Position numbers and translations under genes: made by a program. Below are positions 7,622 through 16,982 of a stretch of DNA of 46,673 nucleotides, one piece after another. The stretch covers positions 1-46,673 of the forward strand of contig JAUXPP010000060.1 of NCBI GenBank assembly GCA_030683705.1. The letters are read 5' to 3'. The notes beneath the pieces are model-generated. The model did not search any database. It saw only the letters and a program-made list of their open reading frames with translations, and was not told the origin of the DNA. The DNA comes from Polaromonas sp. (GTDB lineage Bacteria; Pseudomonadota; Gammaproteobacteria; Burkholderiales; Burkholderiaceae_C). The first letter of the stretch is position 1. Each line of letters opens with the position of its first letter.

Positions 7622-9106
7622 TCAGGGCTGGCGCGGTGCCGCGCTGCTGCCGGTGGCGACAGCAGGTCCGCCCGGGCCTTCCAGCTCGCGCGTCCAGCCG
7701 CCGCCCATGGCGCGGTACAGCGCGACCCAGGCCGCGGCGCGTTCGCGCTGCAGGTTGAGCAGCGCCGTTTCGGCGGCCAGTTGCGTGCGCCGGCTGTCTT
7801 CCAGGTCGACCAGGCTGGCCAAGCCGTTTTTGTAGAGTGCCTCGGTGCCGGCAAAGGAAGCCCGGTAGCCCTGGGCCGCGACGCGTGCGTCCTCGCTGCG
7901 CGCGGCCGTGCTTTGCAGCGTGACCAGGGCTTGCTCGACCTCGCGCACCGCCTGGCGCACGCGGGCGCGGTAAAGCGCGGCGGCTTCCTCGTAACGCGCC
8001 TGTGCCGCCTCCGCGTCGGCGGCGCGCCGCCCGCCGTCGAACAGCGGCACGCTGAGCGCCAGCGGGCCGATCGACCAGGTGTTGAAGTCGGTACTGACGC
8101 CGCCGCTGCGGAAGTTGTTGGCTGCCACCGAGCCGCTCAGGGTCAGGCGCGGGTAACGCGCGGCCTGTGCGCTGCCGACCTCGGCGCTGGCGGCCGCCAC
8201 TTCACGCTCGGCGCTGAACACGTCAGGCCGCTGGGCGAGCGCCTGGGCCGGCACCGATGCTATCAAAACAGTAGCTGCCTGCGCAGGTCCGGCGGGCGCT
8301 GAAGCCAGTTTTTGCCGCAAATCCGGCTCGGGCATGCCGCTCAGCGCCACCAGCGCCTTGAGGTCCAGCTCACACTGCGCTGCCTGCTGGGTGGCGCGGC
8401 TGTTGGCGTCGGCGGCGCTGGCGCGGGCCAGTGCCGCGGTGGCGGGGGCCGTGAAGCCGGCCTCGGCACTGAGCTGCGCCAGCCGGCCGGTCTCGCCGCG
8501 TGAGGCGGCGTCGGAGCGTGCCACCCGCAGCAACTGCTCGCAGCTGCGCAGGCTGTAGTACTGGTTGGCGGTCTCGGCCGCCACCAGCACGCGTGCATCG
8601 TGCCACTGGGCCTGTGCACCTTCGTAGCGCAGTTGCGCCGCGTCACGGCTGTCACGCCGGCCACCAAACAGGTCGATCTCCCAGGCGGTCTGCAGGCCGA
8701 TTTGCGAGGTGGTGCCGACCGGCGCAGCCGCCGCGCCGATCGGCTGCGAACGGCCGCGGCTGGCGCTGGCCGATGCATCGAGCGAGGGCAGCAGGGCCGC
8801 GCCGGCCGCCACGCGTGTGGCACGCGACTGCTCGATACGCGCGCGCGCGCTGGCAACCGAGGGGCTGACCGCCTGGGCCGCGCTGATCAGCTCGACCAGC
8901 AGCGGGTCGCCCTGCTGCTCCCACCAGCGGCCCAGGTCGGTCAGCCGGCCCTGGTGCGGCAGGCCCGCCACCGGCTGGCCGGCAGGCAGCGGCGCGAACC
9001 ATTGCGCCGGCGGATTTGTGGAGACGGCAGAAGGCGGCGACTGCAGCGCGCAGGCCGACAGCAGCAGCGGCGCCAGCGCCAGGGGAATGAAGCGGGAATT
9101 TTTCAT
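7622..9106 (-). CDS. RND efflux outer-membrane factor lipoprotein (NodT/OprM family)
   Basis: A 494-residue TolC-like channel protein. The N-terminal signal ends in a lipobox (LLSAC, Cys19), predicting lipid anchoring in the outer membrane. Two outer-efflux-protein repeats follow, with landmarks GLQTAWEIDLFGGRRDSRD, QRPDVFSAEREVAAASA, LSVPLFDGGRRAADAEAAQ and the C-terminal GLASLVDLEDSRRTQL. The ATG at 9104-9106 is chosen because of the signal peptide and an AGGAAA site at 9115-9120 inside the end of the TetR gene; the frame stays open upstream. Residues about 264-282, between the two repeats, are encoded antisense by a copy of the window's interspersed repeat and look like an extra loop. Confidence 0.9.
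   Translation of the reverse strand: MKNSRFIPLALAPLLLSACALQSPPSAVSTNPPAQWFAPLPAGQPVAGLPHQGRLTDLGRWWEQQGDPLLVELISAAQAVSPSVASARARIEQSRATRVAAGAALLPSLDASASASRGRSQPIGAAAAPVGTTSQIGLQTAWEIDLFGGRRDSRDAAQLRYEGAQAQWHDARVLVAAETANQYYSLRSCEQLLRVARSDAASRGETGRLAQLSAEAGFTAPATAALARASAADANSRATQQAAQCELDLKALVALSGMPEPDLRQKLASAPAGPAQAATVLIASVPAQALAQRPDVFSAEREVAAASAEVGSAQAARYPRLTLSGSVAANNFRSGGVSTDFNTWSIGPLALSVPLFDGGRRAADAEAAQARYEEAAALYRARVRQAVREVEQALVTLQSTAARSEDARVAAQGYRASFAGTEALYKNGLASLVDLEDSRRTQLAAETALLNLQRERAAAWVALYRAMGGGWTRELEGPGGPAVATGSSAAPRQP
8259..8315 (+). repeat. Interspersed dyad-tipped repeat, copy 2 (inside a coding sequence)
   Basis: GCTATCAAAACAGTAGCTGC followed by a degenerate right half (GCGCTGAAGCCAGTTTT) aligns without gaps with copies 1, 3 and 4. 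It lies antisense within the outer-membrane efflux lipoprotein gene, leaves its frame open and encodes about 18 residues just before the conserved QRPD motif. Confidence 0.7.
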
Positions 9107-9111
9107 GGTGT

Positions 9112-9810
9112 TTATTTCCTGGCGGTCACAGGCGGGCTGCGCCGCGCGGCCTCGACGGCGATCATGGCCTCGGCAAAGTCCGCCAGCCGTGCGGCCCACA
9201 GGTCTATGCTTTTGGGCGTGGCAATCAGCTGGGGACGCACGTTTTCGATCACGTCGCGGCTGATGAACACCTGCATGGCCAGCCCGGTGATGGAAAACGC
9301 CAGCCGGTGCACATCGTCGTCGATCTTCGTGACACCCAGATGGCGGGCCAGCACCTCGGCCAGCGCGGCATGCGCCGGCTTGATCTGCAGCTTGATCTGC
9401 TCGGCCCACAGACCGGTGGGCTCCAGCATCTCGCGGAAATGCAGCCGGGTCAGCTGCTGCGCCAGGTCGCCCTGCTTGAGCGGCTCCAGAAAACCCGCGA
9501 TGAATCCTTCGAGCGCCTGGCGCAGGCTCAGGTGCGCCGGCTGGTAACGCGAGACGTCGTCGCAGGCGCCCAGCGGCTCGGTGAACACGCTGCGGTACAG
9601 CCCGGCCTTGTCACCGAAGTAATAACTGATGGCCGCCACGTTCGCGCCGGCGGCCTGGGCGATGTCGCGCGTGGAGGTTTTGGCAAAGCCTTTTTCGGCA
9701 AACAGCCGCAAGGCCGCCAGCAGCAGGTGCTTGCGGGCCTCGGCGCCGTCAGACCGCTGCTTGCGGGCTTCAGGAAGCGACGGTGGCGGCGGGCGGGCGG
9801 CGTTTTTCAT
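9112..9810 (-). CDS. TetR/AcrR family transcriptional regulator of the RND operon
   Basis: A 232-residue repressor. The N-terminal DNA-binding domain spans about 24-70, with the helix-turn-helix around TSTRDIAQAAGANVAAISYYFGD; the remainder is a ligand-binding/dimer domain resembling the CecR (DUF1956) group. The preferred start is the ATG at 9808-9810; a start nine codons upstream would run into the operator. The gene is first in the operon with the outer-membrane protein, adaptor and pump (6-base gap to the next gene), so it probably autoregulates and represses the whole operon. A strong dyad of the TetR type lies 20-55 bases before the start. The inducer is unknown. Confidence 0.88.
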   Translation of the reverse strand: MKNAARPPPPSLPEARKQRSDGAEARKHLLLAALRLFAEKGFAKTSTRDIAQAAGANVAAISYYFGDKAGLYRSVFTEPLGACDDVSRYQPAHLSLRQALEGFIAGFLEPLKQGDLAQQLTRLHFREMLEPTGLWAEQIKLQIKPAHAALAEVLARHLGVTKIDDDVHRLAFSITGLAMQVFISRDVIENVRPQLIATPKSIDLWAARLADFAEAMIAVEAARRSPPVTARK

Positions 9811-9830
9811 GCGCCCGATTAGAGCACATA

Positions 9831-9864
9831 AAATCAAACGATTGATTTAACTAGATCGTTTGTT
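9831..9864. promoter_or_regulatory. Candidate TetR operator (overlapping dyads)
   Basis: AAATCAA-ACGA-TTGATTT at 9831-9848 is a perfect 7-4-7 dyad. In addition ATCAAACGAT (9833-9842) is mirrored by ATCGTTTGTT (9855-9864), matching at 8 of 10 positions, with the AAACGAT/ATCGTTT core perfect. The half-site resembles operators I recall for TetR/AcrR regulators. It lies in the 92-base gap between glnE and the TetR gene, where the operon's promoter must be. Confidence 0.65.
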
Positions 9865-9902
9865 TCAATTCAACACAGGTTCGGCCGTGTTGCGCGGCTT
9901 GG

Positions 9903-12704
9903 TCAGGTCCGGAATACCGCGGCCCACAGCGCCAGGATGGCGGCGCGTTCGGCCTGCAGCGCGGGTGGCCGGACCTGGGTCGGCTCCTCGTTGAGCCGCG
10001 CCTGGTGCTGCACCCGGCGCAGTTCGCGGTAGGCGTGCGCCGCTGCCTGGCCCACGCCGGGGGCCAGCAGGCCGGCGGCCTCGGCGCGCTGCAGCAACGC
10101 GATGTTGCCGACGTTGTCTATGAGTTCGGGGTGGCTGCCGGACTGCGACAGCACCAGGAACTGCACCACAAACTCGGCGTCCACCATGCCGCCCGGGCTG
10201 TGCTTGACGTCGAATTTTTCACCGGCTTTTTCGCCCTTGATGGGATGTGCCGTGCGCACCTTCTCGCGCATGGCGACAATTTCCCGGGCCAGCGCCGGAA
10301 TGTCGCGCGGCGCGCTGATCACCGCCTGGCGGACTTCGTCAAAACGGCTGCGCAGACTCTCATCGCCGAGGACAAACCGCGCGCGTGTCATGGCCTGGTG
10401 TTCCCAGGTCCAGGCGGTGTTGCTGCCGCGTTGCTGCTGGTAGTTGGCGTAGGCGGCAAAGCTGGTGACCAGCAGGCCGGAATTGCCGTTGGGCCGCAGC
10501 GCGGTGTCGATCTCGAACAGGTCGCCTTCGGCAGTCTTGATGGTCAGCCAGTTGATCAGCTTGCGCACAAACGCGGCATACACCTCGGGCGCCTGTTCGT
10601 CATCGTCCTCGAAGACAAACACGATGTCCAGGTCGCTGCCGTAACCGAGCTCCTTGCCGCCGAGCTTGCCGTAGGCAATGATGGCGAACTGCGGTGTCTC
10701 GCGATGCCGGTTCTTCAGCCGTTGCCAGCACCAGTCGGTGGTGGTCTTGAGCACGGTTTCGGCCAGCGCGCTGAGGTCGTCGGCCACCTGCTCCACCGTC
10801 AGCTGGCCCTCGACATCGCGCGCCAGCGTGCGGAAGACCTCGGCATGGTGGGCCCGGCGCAACAGGTTCAGGCAACTTTCCTCGTCGTCCTCGCCGGTGC
10901 GGCGCAGCGCGGCCAGGCGCTGCTGCAGTTCCTGGCTGAAGACGGCGGCATCAAAACGCTCGTGCAGCATGGCGTCGCTGGCCAGCTCGTCGATCACGCC
11001 GGGGTGCTGCAGCAGGTAACGCGCCGGCCATTTGGCCGCGCCCAGCAGGCGCAGCAGGCGCTCATGCACGGCCGGCCGCTCCAGCAGCATCGCCAGGTAA
11101 CTTTCGCGGCGCAGCAAGGGCTCGATCCAGTCGATGATGCGCACGGCGGCTTCTTCGTCGGCCCGGCCTTCAACCAGCCACTGCGCCGTGCGTTGCACCA
11201 GCCGGGTCAGGCGCGCGCGCGCATCGTCACGCAGGCCGAGCACGCGCGGGTGGCCGCGCCACAACTCCAGCCGCGCGCGAAACTTGTCGGGCCACTGGGC
11301 CGCCAGCTTTTCCAGCAGCTCGTCGATGTCCTGCGGCGCGGCCGGCGCCGATTTGCCGCAGCCCTTGCAATCGGTCTTCTGACCCAGCAGGGTGTCGAAC
11401 TCCTGGGCGACCAGCTCGCGGTGCGCATCGAGCTCGCTCAGAAACGGGCAGCAACTGGCGTAACCCATGGTCTGTGCGATCCAGGCCAGGTCCTCGTCGC
11501 GTGTCGGCAGCACATGGGTCTGCTGGTCGTCCAGGTACTGGATGCGGTGCTCGACGCGGCGCAGGAAATCGTAGGCCCGCATCAGGGCCTCGGCGGTGGC
11601 CTGGGCCATCAACCCGGCGCTGGCCACACGCTGCAGCGCATCCAGCGTGGGCCGGGTGCGCAGTTCCGGGAACTGCCCGCCGCGCACCACCTGCAGCAAT
11701 TGCACGGTGAACTCGATCTCGCGGATGCCGCCGCGCGACATCTTCACGTCGTTGGCGCGTTCGGGATGGCCGGCCGCGCGTTTGGCCGCGTGTTCGCGGA
11801 TTTGCCGGTGCAGCACCCGCAGCGCGTCGAACACGTTGTAGTCGAGGTAGCGGCGGAACACGAACGGAAGCACCGAGCCGCGCAAGGCCTGGGCAGAACC
11901 GCTGCGGATACATTCCAGCGGCGCCACCACGCGGCTCTTGAGCCAGGCAAATCGCTCCCACTCCCTGCCTTGTGCCTGGAAGTATTCCTCCAGCGCATTG
12001 AGCGACACCGCCGCCGGCCCGGAATTGCCGTTGGGCCTGAGCGCCAGGTCCACCCGGAACACAAAACCATGTTCGGTGGTGTCGCCGATCAGGGTGTGGA
12101 TGGCCTTGACCTGCTGCGCAAAATACTCGTGATTGGAAACCGCGCCCCGCCCGTCGTCACGCCCGGCCGTTTCGCCATCGTGGTCATAGACATAAATCAG
12201 GTCGATGTCGCTGGACACATTGAGTTCACGCGCGCCCAGCTTGCCCATGCCGATCACCCAGAGATGGGCACGGACCGCCGGGGCACCGGGTGATGCCGGC
12301 GCCTGCGGCGGGCCATACAGCGCGTCCAGCGCCGGGCGCGATTCGCAAATCGCGATATCCAGCACCAGTTCGGCGAGTTCGGTCATGGCGCGTGTCACCA
12401 CCGCCAGCGGAACGCCCGCTGGCGCTGGCGGGACGGGCGCGGAGGCCGCATGTTCAGGCCTGGGGATGCCGTGATCACAGTCGAGGACCACCAGCCGTTC
12501 CAGCACCAGCTGGCGCAGGATGCGCAGGCGCACCCCGGTATCGGCTTCCAGGGGCAGCAGGGCGTCGTACGCGGCCTGCATGCTGGCGCGCACCGGCTCG
12601 CCCGGCGGCAGCAGCGCGAGATGGCCGGCATAACGCCGGCGTATGCGCTGGACAAACCGGGAATGATCGGAGGCGGCCGTGAGGGACGTTGATGAAGCAG
12701 GCAT
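9903..12704 (-). CDS. glnE: Bifunctional glutamine synthetase adenylyltransferase / deadenylase
   Basis: A protein of about 933 residues that switches glutamine synthetase off and on by adding or removing AMP on a tyrosine, under PII control. It contains two nucleotidyltransferase domains with linked helical bundles. The N-terminal (deadenylylating) copy carries GMGKLGARELNVSSDIDLIY at about residue 153, and the C-terminal (adenylylating) copy carries YGKLGGKELGYGSDLDIVF at about residue 675; each is followed by a RPNGNSG loop. The start is uncertain: ATG 12704, GTG 12707 and TTG 12719 are all in frame and no strong ribosome binding site distinguishes them. It is divergent from yhdP with a gap of 68 bases. 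Confidence 0.94.
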   Translation of the reverse strand: MPASSTSLTAASDHSRFVQRIRRRYAGHLALLPPGEPVRASMQAAYDALLPLEADTGVRLRILRQLVLERLVVLDCDHGIPRPEHAASAPVPPAPAGVPLAVVTRAMTELAELVLDIAICESRPALDALYGPPQAPASPGAPAVRAHLWVIGMGKLGARELNVSSDIDLIYVYDHDGETAGRDDGRGAVSNHEYFAQQVKAIHTLIGDTTEHGFVFRVDLALRPNGNSGPAAVSLNALEEYFQAQGREWERFAWLKSRVVAPLECIRSGSAQALRGSVLPFVFRRYLDYNVFDALRVLHRQIREHAAKRAAGHPERANDVKMSRGGIREIEFTVQLLQVVRGGQFPELRTRPTLDALQRVASAGLMAQATAEALMRAYDFLRRVEHRIQYLDDQQTHVLPTRDEDLAWIAQTMGYASCCPFLSELDAHRELVAQEFDTLLGQKTDCKGCGKSAPAAPQDIDELLEKLAAQWPDKFRARLELWRGHPRVLGLRDDARARLTRLVQRTAQWLVEGRADEEAAVRIIDWIEPLLRRESYLAMLLERPAVHERLLRLLGAAKWPARYLLQHPGVIDELASDAMLHERFDAAVFSQELQQRLAALRRTGEDDEESCLNLLRRAHHAEVFRTLARDVEGQLTVEQVADDLSALAETVLKTTTDWCWQRLKNRHRETPQFAIIAYGKLGGKELGYGSDLDIVFVFEDDDEQAPEVYAAFVRKLINWLTIKTAEGDLFEIDTALRPNGNSGLLVTSFAAYANYQQQRGSNTAWTWEHQAMTRARFVLGDESLRSRFDEVRQAVISAPRDIPALAREIVAMREKVRTAHPIKGEKAGEKFDVKHSPGGMVDAEFVVQFLVLSQSGSHPELIDNVGNIALLQRAEAAGLLAPGVGQAAAHAYRELRRVQHQARLNEEPTQVRPPALQAERAAILALWAAVFRT

Positions 12705-12772
12705 CACACTAGCTGACAAAAACTTCCCTGTGGGGCGTTGAACGGACGGAAGCGCTGAAGGTCATAATTCTC

Positions 12773-15700
12773 ATGTCAATGGATCAATCGACCCCCTCCC
12801 AGTCCGTGCTTCCCACCCGACGTCTGAAAATCGCCGCCCTGGCGGCACGCATCGCCCTGGGGCTGGTACTGGCATTCTGGGTCCTGTTCGCTGCGGCCTG
12901 GGCCGTGCTCCACGGCTGGATTGTGCCGCGAATCGCCGACTTCCGCCCGCGGCTGGAAACGGCGGCCACGCAGGCGCTGGGGGTGCCGGTGCGTATCGGC
13001 CAGATCACCGCCCGTTCCGGGGGACTGATTCCCTCCTTCGAACTGCGCGATGTGGCGCTGCTGGATACCCAGGGGCGCGCCGCCCTGAGTCTGCCGCGTG
13101 TGCTGGCGGCGGTCTCGCCTTCGTCCCTGTGGCGCCTGGGATTCGAGCAGATCTACATTGACCAGCCCGAACTGGACATGCACCGTACGGCAGACGGGAA
13201 AATTTATGTGGCCGGGCTGGATGTCATGCAGACCCGCGACGACGGCAGTGCCGCGGCCGACTGGTTTTTTTCGCAAACCGAATTTGTCATTCGCGGTGGC
13301 ACGGTGCGCTGGAGCGATGAGCTGCGGCGGGCGCCGGTGCTGGCCCTGACCGAGGTGGACTGGACCTCGCGCAACCCGGGCCAGCGGCACCTGATGCGTC
13401 TGGATGCCACGCCGCCGCCGGCCTGGGGTGACCGGTTCAGCCTGCGCGGGGTGTTCCGCGAACCGTTTTTGTCAGGCGGCGCCGGTCGCTGGAACCAGTG
13501 GGCGGGGCAGTTGTATGCCGAGTTCAGCCGGGTCGACGTGTCCGAAGTCAAGCGTTACGTCAGCCTGGATCGCCTCGGCGTCGACCTGAAGGCCGGCACC
13601 GGTGCGCTGCGGGCCTGGGCCGATGTGCGGGAGGGGCAGTTCACGGGCGGCACGGCGGACCTGGCCCTGCTCGAAGTCGATGCGCGGCTGGGGCGGGCGC
13701 TGGAGCCGCTCGCCTTGCAGGCCGTGACCGGCCGCATTGGCGGCCGACATCTGGCCAATGGATTTGATGTCGCCACCGAAAACCTGCAGTTCCGCACCCG
13801 TGATGGCCTGCAATGGCCGGGTGGCAATGCGGCGCTGGTCTACACCGGCGCCGAAGGCAAATTGCCGGCACGCGGGGAGCTCAGGGCGGACAAGCTGGAC
13901 TTGGCGGCGCTGGCGCTGATCGCCAACCGCTTGCCGCTGGGCAACGCCGCCCACGGCCTGATCGCCGAACTGGGGCCCAAGGGCCTGGTGGAGTCTGTCG
14001 ACGCGACCTGGCAGGGCGCGCTGGATGCCCCTGTCGCCTACGCCGCCAAAGGACGCGTCGCCGGGCTGGAGATCGCGTCGCACGCGGCCGCCGCCCAGGC
14101 GGGCGGCAACGGCACGGCGGTCGCCATCGGCCGGCCCGGTGTGCGCGGCGCGACGGTGGACTTCGACCTGACGCAGCAGGGCGGGCAAGCCCGGCTCACG
14201 ATCAATGGCGGTGAGCTGGACCTGCCCGGCGTGTTTGAGGATCCGCGCTTGCGCCTCGACCGGTTCTCGGCGGATGCACAGTGGAAGCTGACGGGCCGCA
14301 AGATCGATGTGCAACTGCGCAATATGGTGTTTGCCAATGCCGATGCCGAGGGCACGGCACAGGCCGGCTGGCACACCGCCGACGCGCCGGCGGCCGGCAG
14401 CACCGGCGCAAGCCGTTTTCCGGGTGTGCTGGACCTGCAGGGTGCGCTCAGCCGCGGTGACGGCAGCAAGGTCCACCGTTACCTGCCGCTGGTGCTTCCG
14501 GACACGGTCCGGCATTACGTGCGTGATGCCGTGGTTCAGGGCCAGCTGTCGGAGGTGAAGTTCAAGGTCAAGGGTGACTTGAACGACCTGCCTTTTGCGG
14601 ACCCGAAGCGGGGTGAGTTCCGCGTGACCGCCAAGGTTTCCAATGCGGCTTACGCCTACGTCCCCCGATCCATCCAGCCGCGTGGCGCACTGGCCTGGCC
14701 GGCCCTGAACAATCTCGATGGCGAACTGGTGTTCGACCGTGCTTCGCTGCAGGTCAACGGTGCGTCCGGCGGGGTGGCTGGCCTGCCCGGCCTGCAGGTC
14801 GTCAGGGCCGATGCGCGCATCCCTGACCTGATGCATTCTGCGACGGTGCAGGTCACGGCCGAGCTCAAGGGGCCGCTCAGTGATGCGCTGGGCTTCGTCA
14901 ATACCTCCCCGCTGGGCGAGATCACCGGCCAGGCGCTGGCCAGGACCGTGGCCAGCGGCAGCGCCGACTACAAGTTCCAGCTCACGCTGCCGCTGGCCGA
15001 CATGGACAAGACCAAAGTGCAGGGCACGGTGAATGTGGCGGGCAATGATGTGCAGTTCACGCCCGACACGCCCCAGTTGGGCCGTCTCAAGGGCCTGGTG
15101 AGCTTCAGCGAAAGCGGGTTTGCCATCTCGGGCGGACAGGCCCGCATGCTGGGAGGCGAGGTCCGGCTCGAAGGCGGCACCCGCGCCGCATCCACCGCCG
15201 GCGCGCGGCCGGCGGCAGCCGCGCAGGACTTCCCGGATGCGGCCGTGGTGATCCGGGCCCAGGGCAGCATCAGTGCCGAGGGCCTGCGCCAGGCGAAGGA
15301 ACTCGGCATGGCCGCGCGCCTGGGCGCGCATGCCAGCGGCAGCACGGCCTACACCGCCAGCCTGGGCTTCAGGAAGGGCATGACCGAGATCAGCGTGGCC
15401 AGCAACCTGCAGGGCATGGCCCTGAGCCTGCCCGCACCCCTGACAAAAAGCGCCGAAAGCAGCCTGCCGCTGCGCCTGGACAACACGGCCCTGCGCGTAG
15501 CGCCCGGCGCCGGGCCGCCGACGCAGGACCAGCTGTCGCTGAGCGTGGGAAGACTGGCCTCGGTGCTGTATGTGCGCGACATCAGCGGCGCCGAGCCGCG
15601 TGTGCTGCGCGGCGCCATGGCCATCGGCCTGGAAGCGGGCGAAAGCGCGCCCCTGCCCGACAGCGGGGTCGCCGCCAACATCAACCTCGCGCGTGTGGAC

Positions 15701-16981
15701 ATCGATGCCTGGGAGAAGGTGCTGGAAGCCTCCAGTGATCCGGCGCCCGCCGCCGCGGCAGCCCCCACCCGCCTGACGCCCGCCAGCGCCGTGCTTGGCT
15801 ACCTTCCGACCACCATGGCGATCCGCGCCCGGGAGCTGCTGCTGGATGGCCGCACGCTGCACAACGTGGTGCTCGGCGGCTCGCGCGACGGCCTGACCTG
15901 GCGCGCCAACATCGATGCGACCGAGCTCAACGGCTATGTCGAATTTCGCCAGCCCGGCGGCGCGGGATCGGGGCGGCTGTATGGGCGGCTGTCCCGGCTG
16001 AGCCTGGGACAGGGCACGGCCAGGGAGGTCGAGGCGATTCTGGACGAACAGCCGGCCGGTATCCCGGCGCTCGATATTGTTGTCGAGGACCTGGAACTGC
16101 GCGGCAAAAAACTCGGGCGGGTGGAAGTCGAGGCCATCAACCGGGGCGCCGGCACGGTCGCCCGCGAAGGCGGGGTGCGTGAGTGGCGGCTCAACAAGCT
16201 CAACATCATCATGCCGGAAGCCACCCTGACGGCCAGCGGCAACTGGGTGGCCGTCAACGCGCAGCAGGCCGCGGGCCTGGCGAGCGGCGGCCGGGCGCCG
16301 GCCGAAAGGCGCCGAACGGTCATGAATTTCCGGCTCGATATCGATGATTCGGGCGAATTGCTCAAGCGTTTCGGCATGGCCGATGTCATACGCCGCGGAA
16401 AGGGACGGCTGGAAGGCCAGATCGCGTGGATAGGCTCGCCGCTGAGCCTGGACTACCCCAGCCTGAACGGCCAGTTCAATGTGAACGTGGCCTCGGGCCA
16501 GTTCCTCAAGGCCGACCCCGGCATCGCCAAGCTGCTGGGCGTTCTCAGCCTGCAGGCCCTGCCCAGGCGGCTGACCCTGGATTTCCGGGACGTGTTTTCC
16601 GAAGGGTTCTCCTTCGATTTTGTGCGCGGTGATGTCAGCATCACCCAGGGACTGGCGTTCACCAACAACCTGCAGATGAAAGGCGTCAATGCTGCCGTGC
16701 TGATGGAAGGCTCGGCCGACATTGCGAAGGAAACCCAGAACCTGACGGTGGTGGTGGTGCCCGAAATCAATGCGGGTACCGCTTCCCTGATCGCCACGGT
16801 GATCAACCCGGCGATAGGCATAGGGACCTTCCTGGCGCAGTATTTCCTGCGGCGGCCGCTGACGCAGGCTGCGACCCAGGAGTTCCACATCGACGGCACC
16901 TGGACCAATCCGAAAATCACCAAGCTGGAACGCAAACTGCCGGCCGCGGCCAGGGCCGGCGAAGAAACCGGGGAGAAGTGA
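12773..16981 (+). CDS. yhdP: YhdP family envelope protein (AsmA-like, TIGR02099)
   Basis: A 1402-residue protein anchored by one N-terminal membrane helix (about 27-48), the rest being a long periplasmic beta-rich body. The sequence has the YhdP pattern: an N-terminal DUF3971-type region (GWIVPRIADFRPRLETAAT, SLWRLGFEQIYIDQPEL) and a C-terminal AsmA-like domain (LLGVLSLQALPRRLTLDF, VVPEINAGTASLIATVINP). From family knowledge YhdP, with TamB and YdbH, forms bridge-like conduits moving phospholipids from the inner to the outer membrane. The length fits the family (about 1250-1400). It starts a tight rightward cluster: the next gene begins one base after its stop. A second ATG lies two codons downstream and could be the true start. 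Confidence 0.92.
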   Translation: MSMDQSTPSQSVLPTRRLKIAALAARIALGLVLAFWVLFAAAWAVLHGWIVPRIADFRPRLETAATQALGVPVRIGQITARSGGLIPSFELRDVALLDTQGRAALSLPRVLAAVSPSSLWRLGFEQIYIDQPELDMHRTADGKIYVAGLDVMQTRDDGSAAADWFFSQTEFVIRGGTVRWSDELRRAPVLALTEVDWTSRNPGQRHLMRLDATPPPAWGDRFSLRGVFREPFLSGGAGRWNQWAGQLYAEFSRVDVSEVKRYVSLDRLGVDLKAGTGALRAWADVREGQFTGGTADLALLEVDARLGRALEPLALQAVTGRIGGRHLANGFDVATENLQFRTRDGLQWPGGNAALVYTGAEGKLPARGELRADKLDLAALALIANRLPLGNAAHGLIAELGPKGLVESVDATWQGALDAPVAYAAKGRVAGLEIASHAAAAQAGGNGTAVAIGRPGVRGATVDFDLTQQGGQARLTINGGELDLPGVFEDPRLRLDRFSADAQWKLTGRKIDVQLRNMVFANADAEGTAQAGWHTADAPAAGSTGASRFPGVLDLQGALSRGDGSKVHRYLPLVLPDTVRHYVRDAVVQGQLSEVKFKVKGDLNDLPFADPKRGEFRVTAKVSNAAYAYVPRSIQPRGALAWPALNNLDGELVFDRASLQVNGASGGVAGLPGLQVVRADARIPDLMHSATVQVTAELKGPLSDALGFVNTSPLGEITGQALARTVASGSADYKFQLTLPLADMDKTKVQGTVNVAGNDVQFTPDTPQLGRLKGLVSFSESGFAISGGQARMLGGEVRLEGGTRAASTAGARPAAAAQDFPDAAVVIRAQGSISAEGLRQAKELGMAARLGAHASGSTAYTASLGFRKGMTEISVASNLQGMALSLPAPLTKSAESSLPLRLDNTALRVAPGAGPPTQDQLSLSVGRLASVLYVRDISGAEPRVLRGAMAIGLEAGESAPLPDSGVAANINLARVDIDAWEKVLEASSDPAPAAAAAPTRLTPASAVLGYLPTTMAIRARELLLDGRTLHNVVLGGSRDGLTWRANIDATELNGYVEFRQPGGAGSGRLYGRLSRLSLGQGTAREVEAILDEQPAGIPALDIVVEDLELRGKKLGRVEVEAINRGAGTVAREGGVREWRLNKLNIIMPEATLTASGNWVAVNAQQAAGLASGGRAPAERRRTVMNFRLDIDDSGELLKRFGMADVIRRGKGRLEGQIAWIGSPLSLDYPSLNGQFNVNVASGQFLKADPGIAKLLGVLSLQALPRRLTLDFRDVFSEGFSFDFVRGDVSITQGLAFTNNLQMKGVNAAVLMEGSADIAKETQNLTVVVVPEINAGTASLIATVINPAIGIGTFLAQYFLRRPLTQAATQEFHIDGTWTNPKITKLERKLPAAARAGEETGEK

Positions 16982-16982
16982 C

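Noticed and set aside
10005..12293. A 762-codon open frame antisense to glnE
   Set aside because: Shadow of glnE codon bias; no family resemblance.
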